Part shown: piece by piece, positions 53,818 to 62,335 of the stretch
Layout of the letters: each line of letters opens with the position of its first letter
Numbering within the stretch: the stretch's first letter is position 1
NCBI GenBank assembly: GCA_049510975.1
Contig: JBEKYM010000007.1
Location: forward strand, 1 to 64,000
Reading direction: 5' to 3'
Length of the DNA stretch: 64,000 bases
Source of the DNA: JAKACA01 sp049510975
Lineage (GTDB): Bacteria; Actinomycetota; Acidimicrobiia; Acidimicrobiales; Bog-793
The notes under the pieces: generated by a model
The model's input: only the letters and a program-made list of their open reading frames with translations
Database searches by the model: none
What the model was told of the DNA's origin: nothing
Translations under genes and position numbers: made by a program

Positions 53818-54057
53818 GTGGACAACGAAGCAGCCTTCGACAAGTTCAAGTCCTGCGCCGTCGAGGTCCTGCAGGTCCCAGCCGAGAAGATCACGCTCGA
53901 GGCCAAGTTCTCCGACGACCTCGAGGCCGACAGCCTCGAAGTGGTCGAGCTCGTCATGGCGCTCGAGGAGGCCTTCGACATCACGGTGGAGGAGAGCGAG
54001 CTCGACGGCGTGCTCACGATCGGGCAGGCCTTCGACCTCGTGACCTCCAAGCTCTGA
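53818..54057 (+). CDS. acpP: acyl carrier protein
   Basis: 79-aa acyl carrier for FASII. The phosphopantetheine-attachment Ser is in LEADSLEVVELVMALEE, slightly atypical (DSLEV where DSLDV is common), flanked by acidic helices. The start is set at GTG 53818, 7 nt after the AAGGAGA ribosome-binding site at 53803-53809; the frame is open further back inside fabG. Its stop overlaps the fabF start by one base (TGATG). Confidence 0.94.
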   Translation: MDNEAAFDKFKSCAVEVLQVPAEKITLEAKFSDDLEADSLEVVELVMALEEAFDITVEESELDGVLTIGQAFDLVTSKL

Positions 54058-55259
54058 TGGCCTTCCCCGGTCGACGGCGCGTCGTCGTCACCGGTGTCGG
54101 TGTCGTGTCCTGTTGCGGTATCGGCAATGACGCCTTCTTCGCCGGGCTGTGCGCCCCGGCCCCGGTCGGCGAGCATCGGGTGCACGACTTCGACCCGGCT
54201 CCGTGGTTCGACGTCAAGCAGGCGCGCCGGGCCGACCGCTTCCAGCAGTTCTCGGTCGCGAGCGCCCAGCTGGCCATGGACGATGCCGGCGAGCTGAACG
54301 TCGACCCGGCCCGAGCCGGTGTCATCTTCGGCACCGGTGTCGGCGGCCTCGAAACCCTCCAGCAACAGATCACCGTCCTCGTCGAGAAAGGCCCCCGCCG
54401 GGTGTCGCCCTTCCTCGTGCCCATGATCATGGGCAACGCCGGGGCGGCTGCCATCTCGATGCGGTTCGGCTGGCGGGGGCCGTGTGAGACGGTCGTGACG
54501 GCGTGCGCCGCCGGCACCCAGTCCATCGGCAACGCCGCTCGCCTCATCCAGTACGGACGCTGCGACGCCGTCATCACCGGAGGGGCCGAGGCGGCGATGG
54601 CCGAGATCGGCCTGGCGGCGTTCACCAACATGACGGCGCTCTCGAGCTCGGGAATCTCGAGGCCCTTCGACCGCCGCCGCGACGGCTTTGTCATCGCCGA
54701 GGGCGGGGGCGCTCTCGTCATCGAGGAGCTCGACCACGCTCTCGAGCGCGGCGCCCACATCTATGCCGAGATCCTCGGGAGCGCCTCTACGGCCGACGCC
54801 CACCACATCACCGCTCCCGCCCCCGGCGGGGTCGGCGCCCTTGCCTGCATGGAGCTGGCACTCGAGGACGCCGGCGTCACGGCGGCCGGCGTCGCCCACG
54901 TGAACGCCCACGGGACCTCGACCCCCCTCAACGACCTCGCCGAGGCGGAAGCGCTCGAGAAGCTCTTCGGCTCGCCGGGCCCGGTGGTCACCTCTATCAA
55001 GGGGGTGACGGGCCACTCGCTCGGCGCCGCCGGTGCCATCGAGGCCGCCTGCTGCGCCCTCACGATCGACCGCGGGCTCATCCCGCCGACGGCCGGGCTC
55101 GAGGAGCTCGACCCGGAGATGCACCTCGACGTCGTCACCGGCTCTCCCCGGCCTTTGCCGGACGGAGTCGTGCTCTCGAACAGCTTCGGCTTCGGGGGTC
55201 ACAACGGGTGCCTCGTGATGGCCCCGATCGGTGAGGCTTCGCCCGCCTCGTCCAGCTGA
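54057..55259 (+). CDS. fabF: beta-ketoacyl-ACP synthase II
   Basis: Elongation condensing enzyme of FASII, 400 aa. Active-site Cys in VTACAAGTQSIG, the two histidines in NAHGTSTPLNDLAE and GHSLGAAGAIE, and the C-terminal NSFGFGGHNGCLV. Start ATG 54057 shares a base with the ACP stop. A Cys pair SCCGIG near the N-terminus is unusual. Probably the last enzyme of the operon; a UbiB-family gene follows after 5 bp. Confidence 0.95.
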   Translation: MAFPGRRRVVVTGVGVVSCCGIGNDAFFAGLCAPAPVGEHRVHDFDPAPWFDVKQARRADRFQQFSVASAQLAMDDAGELNVDPARAGVIFGTGVGGLETLQQQITVLVEKGPRRVSPFLVPMIMGNAGAAAISMRFGWRGPCETVVTACAAGTQSIGNAARLIQYGRCDAVITGGAEAAMAEIGLAAFTNMTALSSSGISRPFDRRRDGFVIAEGGGALVIEELDHALERGAHIYAEILGSASTADAHHITAPAPGGVGALACMELALEDAGVTAAGVAHVNAHGTSTPLNDLAEAEALEKLFGSPGPVVTSIKGVTGHSLGAAGAIEAACCALTIDRGLIPPTAGLEELDPEMHLDVVTGSPRPLPDGVVLSNSFGFGGHNGCLVMAPIGEASPASSS

Positions 55260-55264
55260 GCTTC

Positions 55265-56863
55265 ATGCAGACGAGCGGTTCGGAGACGCCGGCGGATCTC
55301 GCCCTCTACTCGTTCTCCGACGACCCTCCTTGGATCGTCGACCCCGAGGACCTCCCGTGGCACCGTGACGTGGACGCCATCCGCGCACGGACGCGCGCCG
55401 AGGTCCCCCACCTCGTGCGGCGCCGCTACGTGCCTCCCTCGCGCCGGATCGCCCGCGTGGCCACCGTCCTCGGCTCGTCGTTGCTGCTCTGGTACGCCCG
55501 CGAGCGCCGGCAGGACAAGCCGGCCTCTCGCCTCGGTCTGTCGAGGCGCCTGCGCATCGGCTTCGGCAAGCTCGGGCCTACCTACATCAAGCTCGGCCAG
55601 ATCCTCTCCTCCGGCGACGGCATCTTCCCCGAGGAGGTCGTTTCCCAGTTCAAGCAGCTGCGCGACCGGGTGCCGGCGGAGTCGTTCGAGACCGTGCGGG
55701 CAACGCTCGAGTCCGAGCTCGCCGGACCCCTCTCGGACACGTTCGCCGAGTTCTCCCCCACTCCGATCGCGGCCGCCTCCATCGCGCAGGTGCACCGGGC
55801 CGTGCTGCACAGCGGCGAACACGTCGTCGTGAAAGTCCAGCGCCCACGGGTGTCCGAGCTCGTGCACCATGACCTTGCCGTCATGAGCTTCGTGGCGCCG
55901 TTTCTCATCGGCCGCATCCCCGTCTCGGCACTTGCCAACCCGCCGGCGCTCATCGAGCTGTTCGCCGAGACGATCGTGGAGGAGCTCGACTTTCGTCTCG
56001 AGGCTGCCAACATGCTCGATACCGGGCGGGTGCTGGCGCTCACGAACCAGCGCTCCATCATCGTGCCCCGGCCGCACCCCCGCCTCGTCACCCGTCGGAT
56101 GCTCGTGATGGAGGAGCTCTCGGGTTACGCCTGGGACGACGTCGCCGGCATGCGTTCTGCCGGGATCGACACGCCGGCCGTGCTGCGCAGCGAAGTCATC
56201 AGCTTCCTCGAGGGGGCACTGCTGTACGGGGTCTTCCACGGCGACCTGCACGGCGGCAACCTCTTCGTGCAGCCGAGCGGGCGCGTGGCGCTGCTCGACC
56301 ATGGGATCACGGGGAGGCTGGACGAGCCGCAGCGGCTGGGGTTTCTTCGCTTGCTCGTCGGCGGCACGACGAACGACATCGTCGGCCAGATCGAAGCGCT
56401 GCGGACGTTGGGGGCGCTCCCCGTCGACGCCAGCACCGAAGACGTCATCAGAGATCTCGGGCTCGACAAGCCCGCCCAGGACATCGTCACGCTGTCGGCG
56501 GACGAGCTGACGGCACAGATCCGCGACTTGACCAAACAGCTCCTCTCCTATGGCGTCCGCATGCCAAAAGAGCTCATGCTGTTCGTGAAGGACATGCTCT
56601 TCCTCGACGGCGCCGTTGCAACGATGGCACCCGAGATCGACCTGTTGGGCGAGATCGCCGTCATCGCCGCCTACTTCGCCCAGCATCACGGCGAGCGCAT
56701 CGCCGCCGACGTCGGCGTGGACGTGCGGGCGACGCCCATCGACCTCGACGGCGTGCGCGCTTCGATGGGGCTGTCGACCGACACCCGCCAGATCACCTAC
56801 AAGGAGATCCAGCAGCGGCGCGAGCAGCTGCGCCAGAAGTTCGACAACAAGCAGCGCCCGTAG
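55265..56863 (+). CDS. ABC1/UbiB-family atypical kinase
   Basis: Protein-kinase-like ABC1 (AarF/UbiB) family member, 532 aa, linked in other bacteria to isoprenoid-quinone or lipid homeostasis. Family motifs: KLGPTYIKLGQILSS (KxGQ), PIAAASIAQVHRA (Ala-rich loop), VVVKVQRP (Lys), VEELDFRLEAANM (ExD), and FHGDLHGGNLFV catalytic loop. The metal-binding motif is LLDHG instead of LLDFG. One hydrophobic segment near 65-77. It starts 5 bp after fabF and may be cotranscribed with FASII, suggesting a membrane-lipid role. Confidence 0.9.
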   Translation: MQTSGSETPADLALYSFSDDPPWIVDPEDLPWHRDVDAIRARTRAEVPHLVRRRYVPPSRRIARVATVLGSSLLLWYARERRQDKPASRLGLSRRLRIGFGKLGPTYIKLGQILSSGDGIFPEEVVSQFKQLRDRVPAESFETVRATLESELAGPLSDTFAEFSPTPIAAASIAQVHRAVLHSGEHVVVKVQRPRVSELVHHDLAVMSFVAPFLIGRIPVSALANPPALIELFAETIVEELDFRLEAANMLDTGRVLALTNQRSIIVPRPHPRLVTRRMLVMEELSGYAWDDVAGMRSAGIDTPAVLRSEVISFLEGALLYGVFHGDLHGGNLFVQPSGRVALLDHGITGRLDEPQRLGFLRLLVGGTTNDIVGQIEALRTLGALPVDASTEDVIRDLGLDKPAQDIVTLSADELTAQIRDLTKQLLSYGVRMPKELMLFVKDMLFLDGAVATMAPEIDLLGEIAVIAAYFAQHHGERIAADVGVDVRATPIDLDGVRASMGLSTDTRQITYKEIQQRREQLRQKFDNKQRP

Positions 56864-56872
56864 CGCTCACCG

Positions 56873-57226
56873 CTACATCCAGCGTGCCTCGGTGACCTTG
56901 CCGCCGAGGATCTCGACGATCTGAGCCGTCTCGCCCTCCGGCGAGCAGATGCCGTAACGCCCCTCCGGTAGCGACGGGAAGACGGCGGCGAACACCGATC
57001 CCGAACCGACCATCCGCTCCAAGACCCAGACGTGCTGGCGCTTGCCGGGCTCCCCCTCGGGGTGGATCTCCGGTTCCAGCCACTCGCGCCCGGCCTCGGC
57101 GTAGAGCACGAGGGCGCCCACGTCGTCGCCGATGTCGACGACGACGCCGCGGCTGGGCTGGGTGGGTCGAGCCTCGCCGGCGGGCTGGGTGGGTCGTGCC
57201 TCGCCGGCGGGCTGGGTCGGGGCCAC
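56873..57226 (-). CDS. actinobacterial conserved hypothetical, possibly with a frameshifted N-terminus
   Basis: About 117 aa from GTG 57226. The N-terminus is a repeat PTQPAGEAR twice then PTQPSRG; the conserved core is GVVVDIGDDVGALVLYAEAGREWLEPEI...HVWVLERMVGSGSVFAAVFPSLPEGRYGI and ends VEILGGKVTEARW, a pattern I associate with an uncharacterised actinobacterial family. The gene follows the DUF4331 gene. An ATG at 57309 overlaps the DUF4331 stop as ATGA and reads a short Gly/His-rich peptide in another frame; either the real start is GTG 57226 or a frameshift separates the two. Function unknown. Confidence 0.6.
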   Translation of the reverse strand: MAPTQPAGEARPTQPAGEARPTQPSRGVVVDIGDDVGALVLYAEAGREWLEPEIHPEGEPGKRQHVWVLERMVGSGSVFAAVFPSLPEGRYGICSPEGETAQIVEILGGKVTEARWM

Positions 57227-57305
57227 GTGCGGATGCGGGTGCCGGCACCGGCATGCGAGCCGGCGCCGTGGGGCGGGCCGACGAGCGGCCGCCCCATGGT
57301 GAGGC

Positions 57306-58706
57306 TCATGGGGTCTGCGACGGCGTCTGGAAGCCGCCGTGCGGGTGTGTGAGGTACGGGAAGGTCCCCAGGTAGTACTGACCGATCTCGGCGAGATGCG
57401 CCTCGGTGAAGGTGTTCGGGTTCTCGAGGTCGTAGATCTCACCGGCGGCGCCGTCGGGGGTGTAGTGAGAGTCGACGAGGGCGTAGGTGACGCCGGCGAT
57501 CGCCCGCAGCTCGATGGACACGACGTCGTCGAAGACGCGCCGTCCGTTCGGGAAGCCGGCCGGGTCGCCACCGAGGAGGCCGAGCAGGCTGGGGTTGCTC
57601 GTCGTCGGCGGGATGCCCACGTTCAAGCGCAACATGTCGGACTGCACAGGACCCGTGTAGTTCTGGAAGCCGGTCACGATCCCGCTCGGGATGCCGGTGA
57701 GCAGGATGGCCACGAGGTCGGCGCGGGAGGTCTTGGCGGCATCGAGGTTCGCAAGGTGCGGGAAGACGCCCGGGTAGAGCACCGGCAACAGTCCGGCCAG
57801 CTCCGGCTGCTCGTAGTGGCTGGCGAACTGCTTGTCGCCGGCGGGCGACTGCGAGTTCCAGTAGTCCTTCGAGCCCATCGAGATGAGCACCTCGTTGACG
57901 AGGGGGTTTCCAAGGCGGGACACCTGCGTCCAGGGGCCGGCGGTCGTGCCGTCGGCGCCGGCGACCGAGGCCTTCTGGCGGCTCGCGGTCGTCCACACGC
58001 CGATGGTGGCTGCCGAGCTGGTCGGGCTCGGCTTCGTGCCCGTGCTCGTGAGCGTCGTGATCGGCACCTGGATGGCGATGCTGTGCACGTTCAAGATGGC
58101 CGGAGCGTTCACTCCCGGGGCGGCCGGGAGCGGGATGAGGTGCAGCTCCTGGAAGGGCCGGAGCGCCCCGAGGTCGAAGATGGAGCCAAGGTCCACATAG
58201 AAACCCTCCGCCCGCTGGCCGGCAAACACCTTCACCCCGCCGGCGAGGCTGTGGGTGGCTTCGGCGCCGAGGGGGGCGTAGTCGGGGATGGAGCGGATGC
58301 CGACGTTGCACGGGGGGCAGCGCAGGCTCTCTGCGAGCACGTGCGTGCCGGTCGAGTCGATCCGCGTGACGGAGTAGAACTGCCGCCGGTTCCAGGTGGA
58401 GTCGACGATCGACTTGATCTGGCCGGTGTTGTAGAGAAACGTGTTCTCGTCCTCGAGGCTCGTGTGGAACTGGAACTGGTAGGTGATGTCGGCGACGCCG
58501 TTGCCGTCGTTGTCGATATGGATCTCGTAGAGGACGTCGTCGCCGAACTCGTAGAAGTTCGGTCCTGCCGGTGGCAGCTGCAACGGCACGTAGTTGGCGA
58601 TCAGCGTGACTGTCGACGGGTCGTCCGGGCTGACGAAGGCGTACAGGTCAGTGCTGTCGGCGACCGGGTCGAGGGCGATGCCGGGGGCTTCGCGGTGTGA
58701 GGACAT
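57306..58706 (-). CDS. DUF4331 domain protein
   Basis: 466-aa protein of the DUF4331 family, function unknown. The N-terminus SSHREAPGIALDPVADSTDLYAFVSPDDP is diagnostic, followed by NFYEFGDDVLYEIHIDNDGNGVADITYQFQF and a series of beta-rich segments. There is no signal peptide or Tat motif, yet the neighbouring gene encodes a Tat-signal protein, so the pair may act together in or across the membrane. The ATG has no strong Shine-Dalgarno; 40 bp separate it from the Tat gene in front, so one operon is likely. Confidence 0.88.
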   Translation of the reverse strand: MSSHREAPGIALDPVADSTDLYAFVSPDDPSTVTLIANYVPLQLPPAGPNFYEFGDDVLYEIHIDNDGNGVADITYQFQFHTSLEDENTFLYNTGQIKSIVDSTWNRRQFYSVTRIDSTGTHVLAESLRCPPCNVGIRSIPDYAPLGAEATHSLAGGVKVFAGQRAEGFYVDLGSIFDLGALRPFQELHLIPLPAAPGVNAPAILNVHSIAIQVPITTLTSTGTKPSPTSSAATIGVWTTASRQKASVAGADGTTAGPWTQVSRLGNPLVNEVLISMGSKDYWNSQSPAGDKQFASHYEQPELAGLLPVLYPGVFPHLANLDAAKTSRADLVAILLTGIPSGIVTGFQNYTGPVQSDMLRLNVGIPPTTSNPSLLGLLGGDPAGFPNGRRVFDDVVSIELRAIAGVTYALVDSHYTPDGAAGEIYDLENPNTFTEAHLAEIGQYYLGTFPYLTHPHGGFQTPSQTP

Positions 58707-58746
58707 GGGGGGTTCTCGTTTCTCTTCGTTGTGGCTCGGTCGGAGG

Positions 58747-59040
58747 TCAGTCGGCAGCCCGCGAGAGGCGGGTCACCAGGTCACGGTCGTGGAGGACGAC
58801 TTCCCGCTGGCCGACGAGCAGGCGGACCTCGTCCGTGCGGGTGTCGGGTACGTGCACCACGAGGTTGTGGTCCGCCTTTGCCTTGCGGGCAGCGGCCGTC
58901 GTCGTGCGCGCCGGGCTGGCGGGCTTGGCCTTCTTCGAGGCCGAGGACCGCAGGACCTTCGGCGTGACCACGACCGCTCCAGCCGCTGCAGCGGTGGCGC
59001 CGCTCTGCTTCAGAAACGATCGCCGGGTGATATCGGACAT
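58747..59040 (-). CDS. small Tat-signal protein
   Basis: 97-aa unrecognised protein. Residues 1-30 carry a twin-arginine signal (TRRSFLKQSGATAAAAGAVVV), then a Lys/Ala/Thr-rich basic linker, and a short C-terminal part with HNLVVHVPDTRTDEVRLLVGQREVVLHDRDLVTRL. ATG 59040 has a GGAGGG ribosome-binding site 5 nt upstream. It is the first gene of the DUF4331 unit and probably exported as a small folded or partner-bound protein. Confidence 0.78.
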   Translation of the reverse strand: MSDITRRSFLKQSGATAAAAGAVVVTPKVLRSSASKKAKPASPARTTTAAARKAKADHNLVVHVPDTRTDEVRLLVGQREVVLHDRDLVTRLSRAAD

Positions 59041-59160
59041 CTCAACCCTCCTGTAGTGGCAAGCGCGTTGGCGGTTGGGGTACCCGCTCGTTGCTTCTAC
59101 GAGGCCGTGGGCGCCGGCGGATGAGGGGTTGCTTTGGGCGGGGGCGATGGTGCCGGCGAG

Positions 59161-59203
59161 GTGCGTGAGGTTTCGTCGCTATATGACACAAAACCTCAAG
59201 CAC
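59161..59203. promoter_or_regulatory. 13-bp inverted repeat in the divergent DUF4331 control region
   Basis: GTGCGTGAGGTTT (59161-59173) and AAACCTCAAGCAC (59191-59203) match at 12 of 13 positions as an inverted repeat; the 17-nt centre contains CTATATGAC, an A+T-rich -10-like core in otherwise G+C-rich DNA. Likely an operator or regulated promoter for the Tat/DUF4331 unit, the gene at 59312, or both. Confidence 0.65.
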
Positions 59204-59311
59204 CTTGCCACGGTGCCCCTTGCGAACCCGCTCGCTTTCATCTACTTTCCTGATATCTCGGTGACTTTGGTTGCCCGCTCGGACCAACCATCACCCAAGG
59301 AGGGGCACTCG

Positions 59312-59761
59312 ATGCGCCCACCGATCGACGACACGACCATTCGGATTCTGCGCGACCAGATCCCGGAGTTCGAGGACCATTTCCTGGACCTCCTCGACAT
59401 CTACGACGAGGACCTCACCGCCGAGATCGTGTTCATGGAGCTGGCGGACTACGTCAACGACCTCGTCGTCACCGGCTCGGGCGAGGAGCAGCTGGAGCGG
59501 TGCCTCGCCGCCGTCGAGGTCGTCGTCGTGACGACGCCTGACGGCCCCAGCCTCGTCGCCTATTCGTTCGTCAACGAGATCCGCCCTGGCTCGCGCGAGG
59601 CGGTCCGGAGCTACTTCGAGCGAGCAACCGGCCGTCTCGCCGAGATCGTCTGGCAGGACGGCGCAGCGAGCGCGCTCGAAGGCATCGACCTGGCGGCGGA
59701 GATCGCCGCGCTCCTGGCTGTGGAGACAGCGGCGCCGGCCGACGACAACGGGCCGGACTGA
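59312..59761 (+). CDS. unknown protein divergent from the DUF4331 unit
   Basis: Unrecognised 149-aa acidic soluble protein. DDTTIRILRDQIPEFEDHFLDLLDIYDEDLTAEIVFMELADYV suggests an all-helical N-terminal half; VEVVVVTTPDGPSLVAYSFVNEI and IVWQDGAASALEGIDLAAEIAALL follow. ATG 59312 has a strong AAGGAGG ribosome-binding site at 59297-59303; the frame is open upstream. It shares the 271-bp divergent region with the DUF4331 unit and converges on pheT. Confidence 0.75.
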   Translation: MRPPIDDTTIRILRDQIPEFEDHFLDLLDIYDEDLTAEIVFMELADYVNDLVVTGSGEEQLERCLAAVEVVVVTTPDGPSLVAYSFVNEIRPGSREAVRSYFERATGRLAEIVWQDGAASALEGIDLAAEIAALLAVETAAPADDNGPD

Positions 59762-59812
59762 GCGCTCCGCACTGAGCGCGGCGCGGCGCTGTGCGGCGCC
59801 GGCGGACCGGCC

Positions 59813-62308
59813 TCAGCTGCGGAGCACGGCAGGCAGCGACGACTGGACGGCGTCGATGCAGGCCTGGCGGAGCTCGGCAACTTCGGCGTCGGTCAAGGTG
59901 TGGTCCAGCGCACAGAAACGCAACCGGAACGCCAACGACCGCTTCCCCACCTCCACGCCGGCTCCCCGGTAGACGTCGAAGAGCTCGGCCGACTCGCAGC
60001 GCTCGCCGCCTGCCGCCCGCAGCACCGCCGCCACTCGAGCAGCCGGGACGGTCTCGTCGACGACGAAGGCGAGGTCGACGTCGCTGGAGGGGTAGCGGCT
60101 CACCGGCACGGCTTGATCCGACCGGCGCGGGGCGGCGACGAGGGCAGCAACGTCGAGGTCGAGCCAGCCGATGCGCTCCTGCGGCAGACCGAAACCCGCC
60201 ACGACATCAGGGTCCACCTCTCCGACCACGCCGAGCACGAGCTCGCCGCCGGCGGCAACGACCCGGCCCGAGCGCGCCCGGTGGAGGCCGGCCAAGTCTG
60301 TGCCTTGGTCGGCACCGTCCACCTCGACCTGGTCGAGCTCCACGCCGTCGAGCCGGAGGGCGTCCTCGACGACCCGCCACGCCTGCATCGCCGAGATGGC
60401 GCTATCGCCGTCGCCGGCGAGGATGAGCGCCACGCGCTCGGTCTCGAACGGCATCGCCCGGGCACCCTCGCCGGGGCGAAAGGTGTCACCGATCTCGAAG
60501 AGACGAACCGAGCCGTGGCGGTGGCCGGCGTTGTAGCGCACGGCCGTCAGGAGGCCGGCGAGCATCCCCGGCCGGAGCACCGACTCCTCGGCGACCATCG
60601 GGTTCATGAGGGCGACGACCTGGTCGCTCCAGCCCGCCTTGGCCTGCACTACCGGATCGACGATCGAGCTCGTCCACGCCTCGTGGGCGCCGAGTCCGCA
60701 CAGCAGCCGGCGCAGCTGCCGGCGGAGGATCTGCACGCTGTCGAGGCGACCGACGCGGGGAGACCGCCGCTCGGTGCGGGCAATGTTGCGGTAACCGAAG
60801 GTGCGAGCGACGTCCTCGGCGACGTCCACCTCGACCTGGACGTCCGGACGCCACGACGGTACGACGACGTCCAACACGTCGGTCGCCGGCCTGTCGCCGG
60901 CGACCGAATACCCAATCGGCTCGAGCAGCTCGACCATGTCGGCGCGTGGCAGCTGCGTACCGAGGAGTGCGTTGACGCGATCAGGACGGACGGACACGAG
61001 CACGGGCGAGTACGGCACCGGGTCGGCGTCGATGAGCCCACGGGCGATGACCGGCGGCGCCACGCCGGCCGCTTCGGCCGCTTGCACGACGAGCTCGCAG
61101 ACACGGGCCGACGAGCGCTCGACGCCACCAGGGTCGACGCCGCGCTCGAATCGCACTGATGCCTCGGTGCGAAGCCCGGCAGCCCGTGCGGTCCGCCCGA
61201 CCGAGACCGCTCGGAACAGGGCCGCCTCCAGCAGCACCCGGGACGTCGACTCGTCCACCTCGCTCGAGAGCCCGCCCATCACCCCGCCGATCCCGACGGG
61301 GGCGTCCTCGGCATCGCAGATGAGACAGTCCAGTGCCGCCATCGGGTCCCCGGTGCGGGGTGGTCGGTCGCCGAGGAGGCGGGGCGCTCCGTCGAGGGTC
61401 ACGAGCTCCTCGCCGGGACGGGCCGCCCGTGCCAGCAGGCCGCGGCCGCCGAGCCGGTCGAGGTCGTACGGATGCGTGGGCTGGCCGAGCTCGAGCATCA
61501 CGTAGTTCGACGCATCGACGACAGCGTTGATCGGCCGCATGCCCGCCAGGGTGAGGCGTCGCTGCACGAGCATCGGGGAGGGAACGTGTGCGATGCCGAT
61601 GAGGACGCGGCCAGTGAACCGGAAGCACAGCTCCGGCGCCTGCACGGCGATCGTGGCGAGGCCGGCGGCAGGAGGATCGACTTCGGTGATGGCCGGCTCG
61701 GGTGTGTAGAGCGGGAGCTTGAAGTGTGCCGCCAGGTCGCGGGCGACGCCGAGCATGCACAGGCAGTCGGGGCGGTTCGGCTCGATGGCGAGGTCGAACA
61801 CGACGTCGAGACCGATTCCCAAGTGCTCGGCGAGGGTCGTACCGAGCTCGATTCCGCTCCTGCCCGGTGCAGCCGGGGCCAGCACCATGATGCCCTCGTG
61901 GTCGTCGCCGAGGCCGAGCTCACGGGCGGAGCAGATCATGCCGTTGGAGACGACGCCTTTCATCTTGCGCCGTTCCATCTTGAAGCCCCCCGGCAGCTCC
62001 GCCCCGACCGGCGCCAGCACCACGACGTCGCCCACTTGAAAATTCCAGGCGCCGCAGACGACTTCGACCGGATCGGGGCCGCCGCGGTCGACGACGACCC
62101 GGCGGATGCGGTCGGCGCCGGGGATGGCGGCGATCTCGAGCACTTGCGACACCACGACGTCGCCGAGGCCCTCCCCCACTCGTTCGACACCTTCGACGAC
62201 GAGTCCGAGGGCATCGAGCTCGGCTCCGAGGTCGGCAACCGCTGACCGGTCGCCGGGGGCGACGTCGAGCGGCGTCAACGACTGCAACCACGAGAGCGGG
62301 GCTCGCAT
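59813..62308 (-). CDS. pheT: phenylalanine-tRNA ligase beta subunit
   Basis: Large subunit of the alpha2-beta2 enzyme charging tRNA-Phe, 831 aa (usual 790-840). N-terminal tRNA-binding (EMAP-like) domain at about 45-150 (VVSQVLEIAAIPGADRIRRVVVDRG), B3/B4 editing core (about 220-400: SNYVMLELGQPTHPYD), B5 domain (about 405-490), catalytic-like core and the C-terminal ferredoxin-like anticodon-binding domain (RYPSSDVDLAFVVDETVPAARV). 27 bp after pheS on the same strand. Confidence 0.96.
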   Translation of the reverse strand: MRAPLSWLQSLTPLDVAPGDRSAVADLGAELDALGLVVEGVERVGEGLGDVVVSQVLEIAAIPGADRIRRVVVDRGGPDPVEVVCGAWNFQVGDVVVLAPVGAELPGGFKMERRKMKGVVSNGMICSARELGLGDDHEGIMVLAPAAPGRSGIELGTTLAEHLGIGLDVVFDLAIEPNRPDCLCMLGVARDLAAHFKLPLYTPEPAITEVDPPAAGLATIAVQAPELCFRFTGRVLIGIAHVPSPMLVQRRLTLAGMRPINAVVDASNYVMLELGQPTHPYDLDRLGGRGLLARAARPGEELVTLDGAPRLLGDRPPRTGDPMAALDCLICDAEDAPVGIGGVMGGLSSEVDESTSRVLLEAALFRAVSVGRTARAAGLRTEASVRFERGVDPGGVERSSARVCELVVQAAEAAGVAPPVIARGLIDADPVPYSPVLVSVRPDRVNALLGTQLPRADMVELLEPIGYSVAGDRPATDVLDVVVPSWRPDVQVEVDVAEDVARTFGYRNIARTERRSPRVGRLDSVQILRRQLRRLLCGLGAHEAWTSSIVDPVVQAKAGWSDQVVALMNPMVAEESVLRPGMLAGLLTAVRYNAGHRHGSVRLFEIGDTFRPGEGARAMPFETERVALILAGDGDSAISAMQAWRVVEDALRLDGVELDQVEVDGADQGTDLAGLHRARSGRVVAAGGELVLGVVGEVDPDVVAGFGLPQERIGWLDLDVAALVAAPRRSDQAVPVSRYPSSDVDLAFVVDETVPAARVAAVLRAAGGERCESAELFDVYRGAGVEVGKRSLAFRLRFCALDHTLTDAEVAELRQACIDAVQSSLPAVLRS

Positions 62309-62335
62309 CAGGGCGGACCTTTCAGGACGGGTGGG

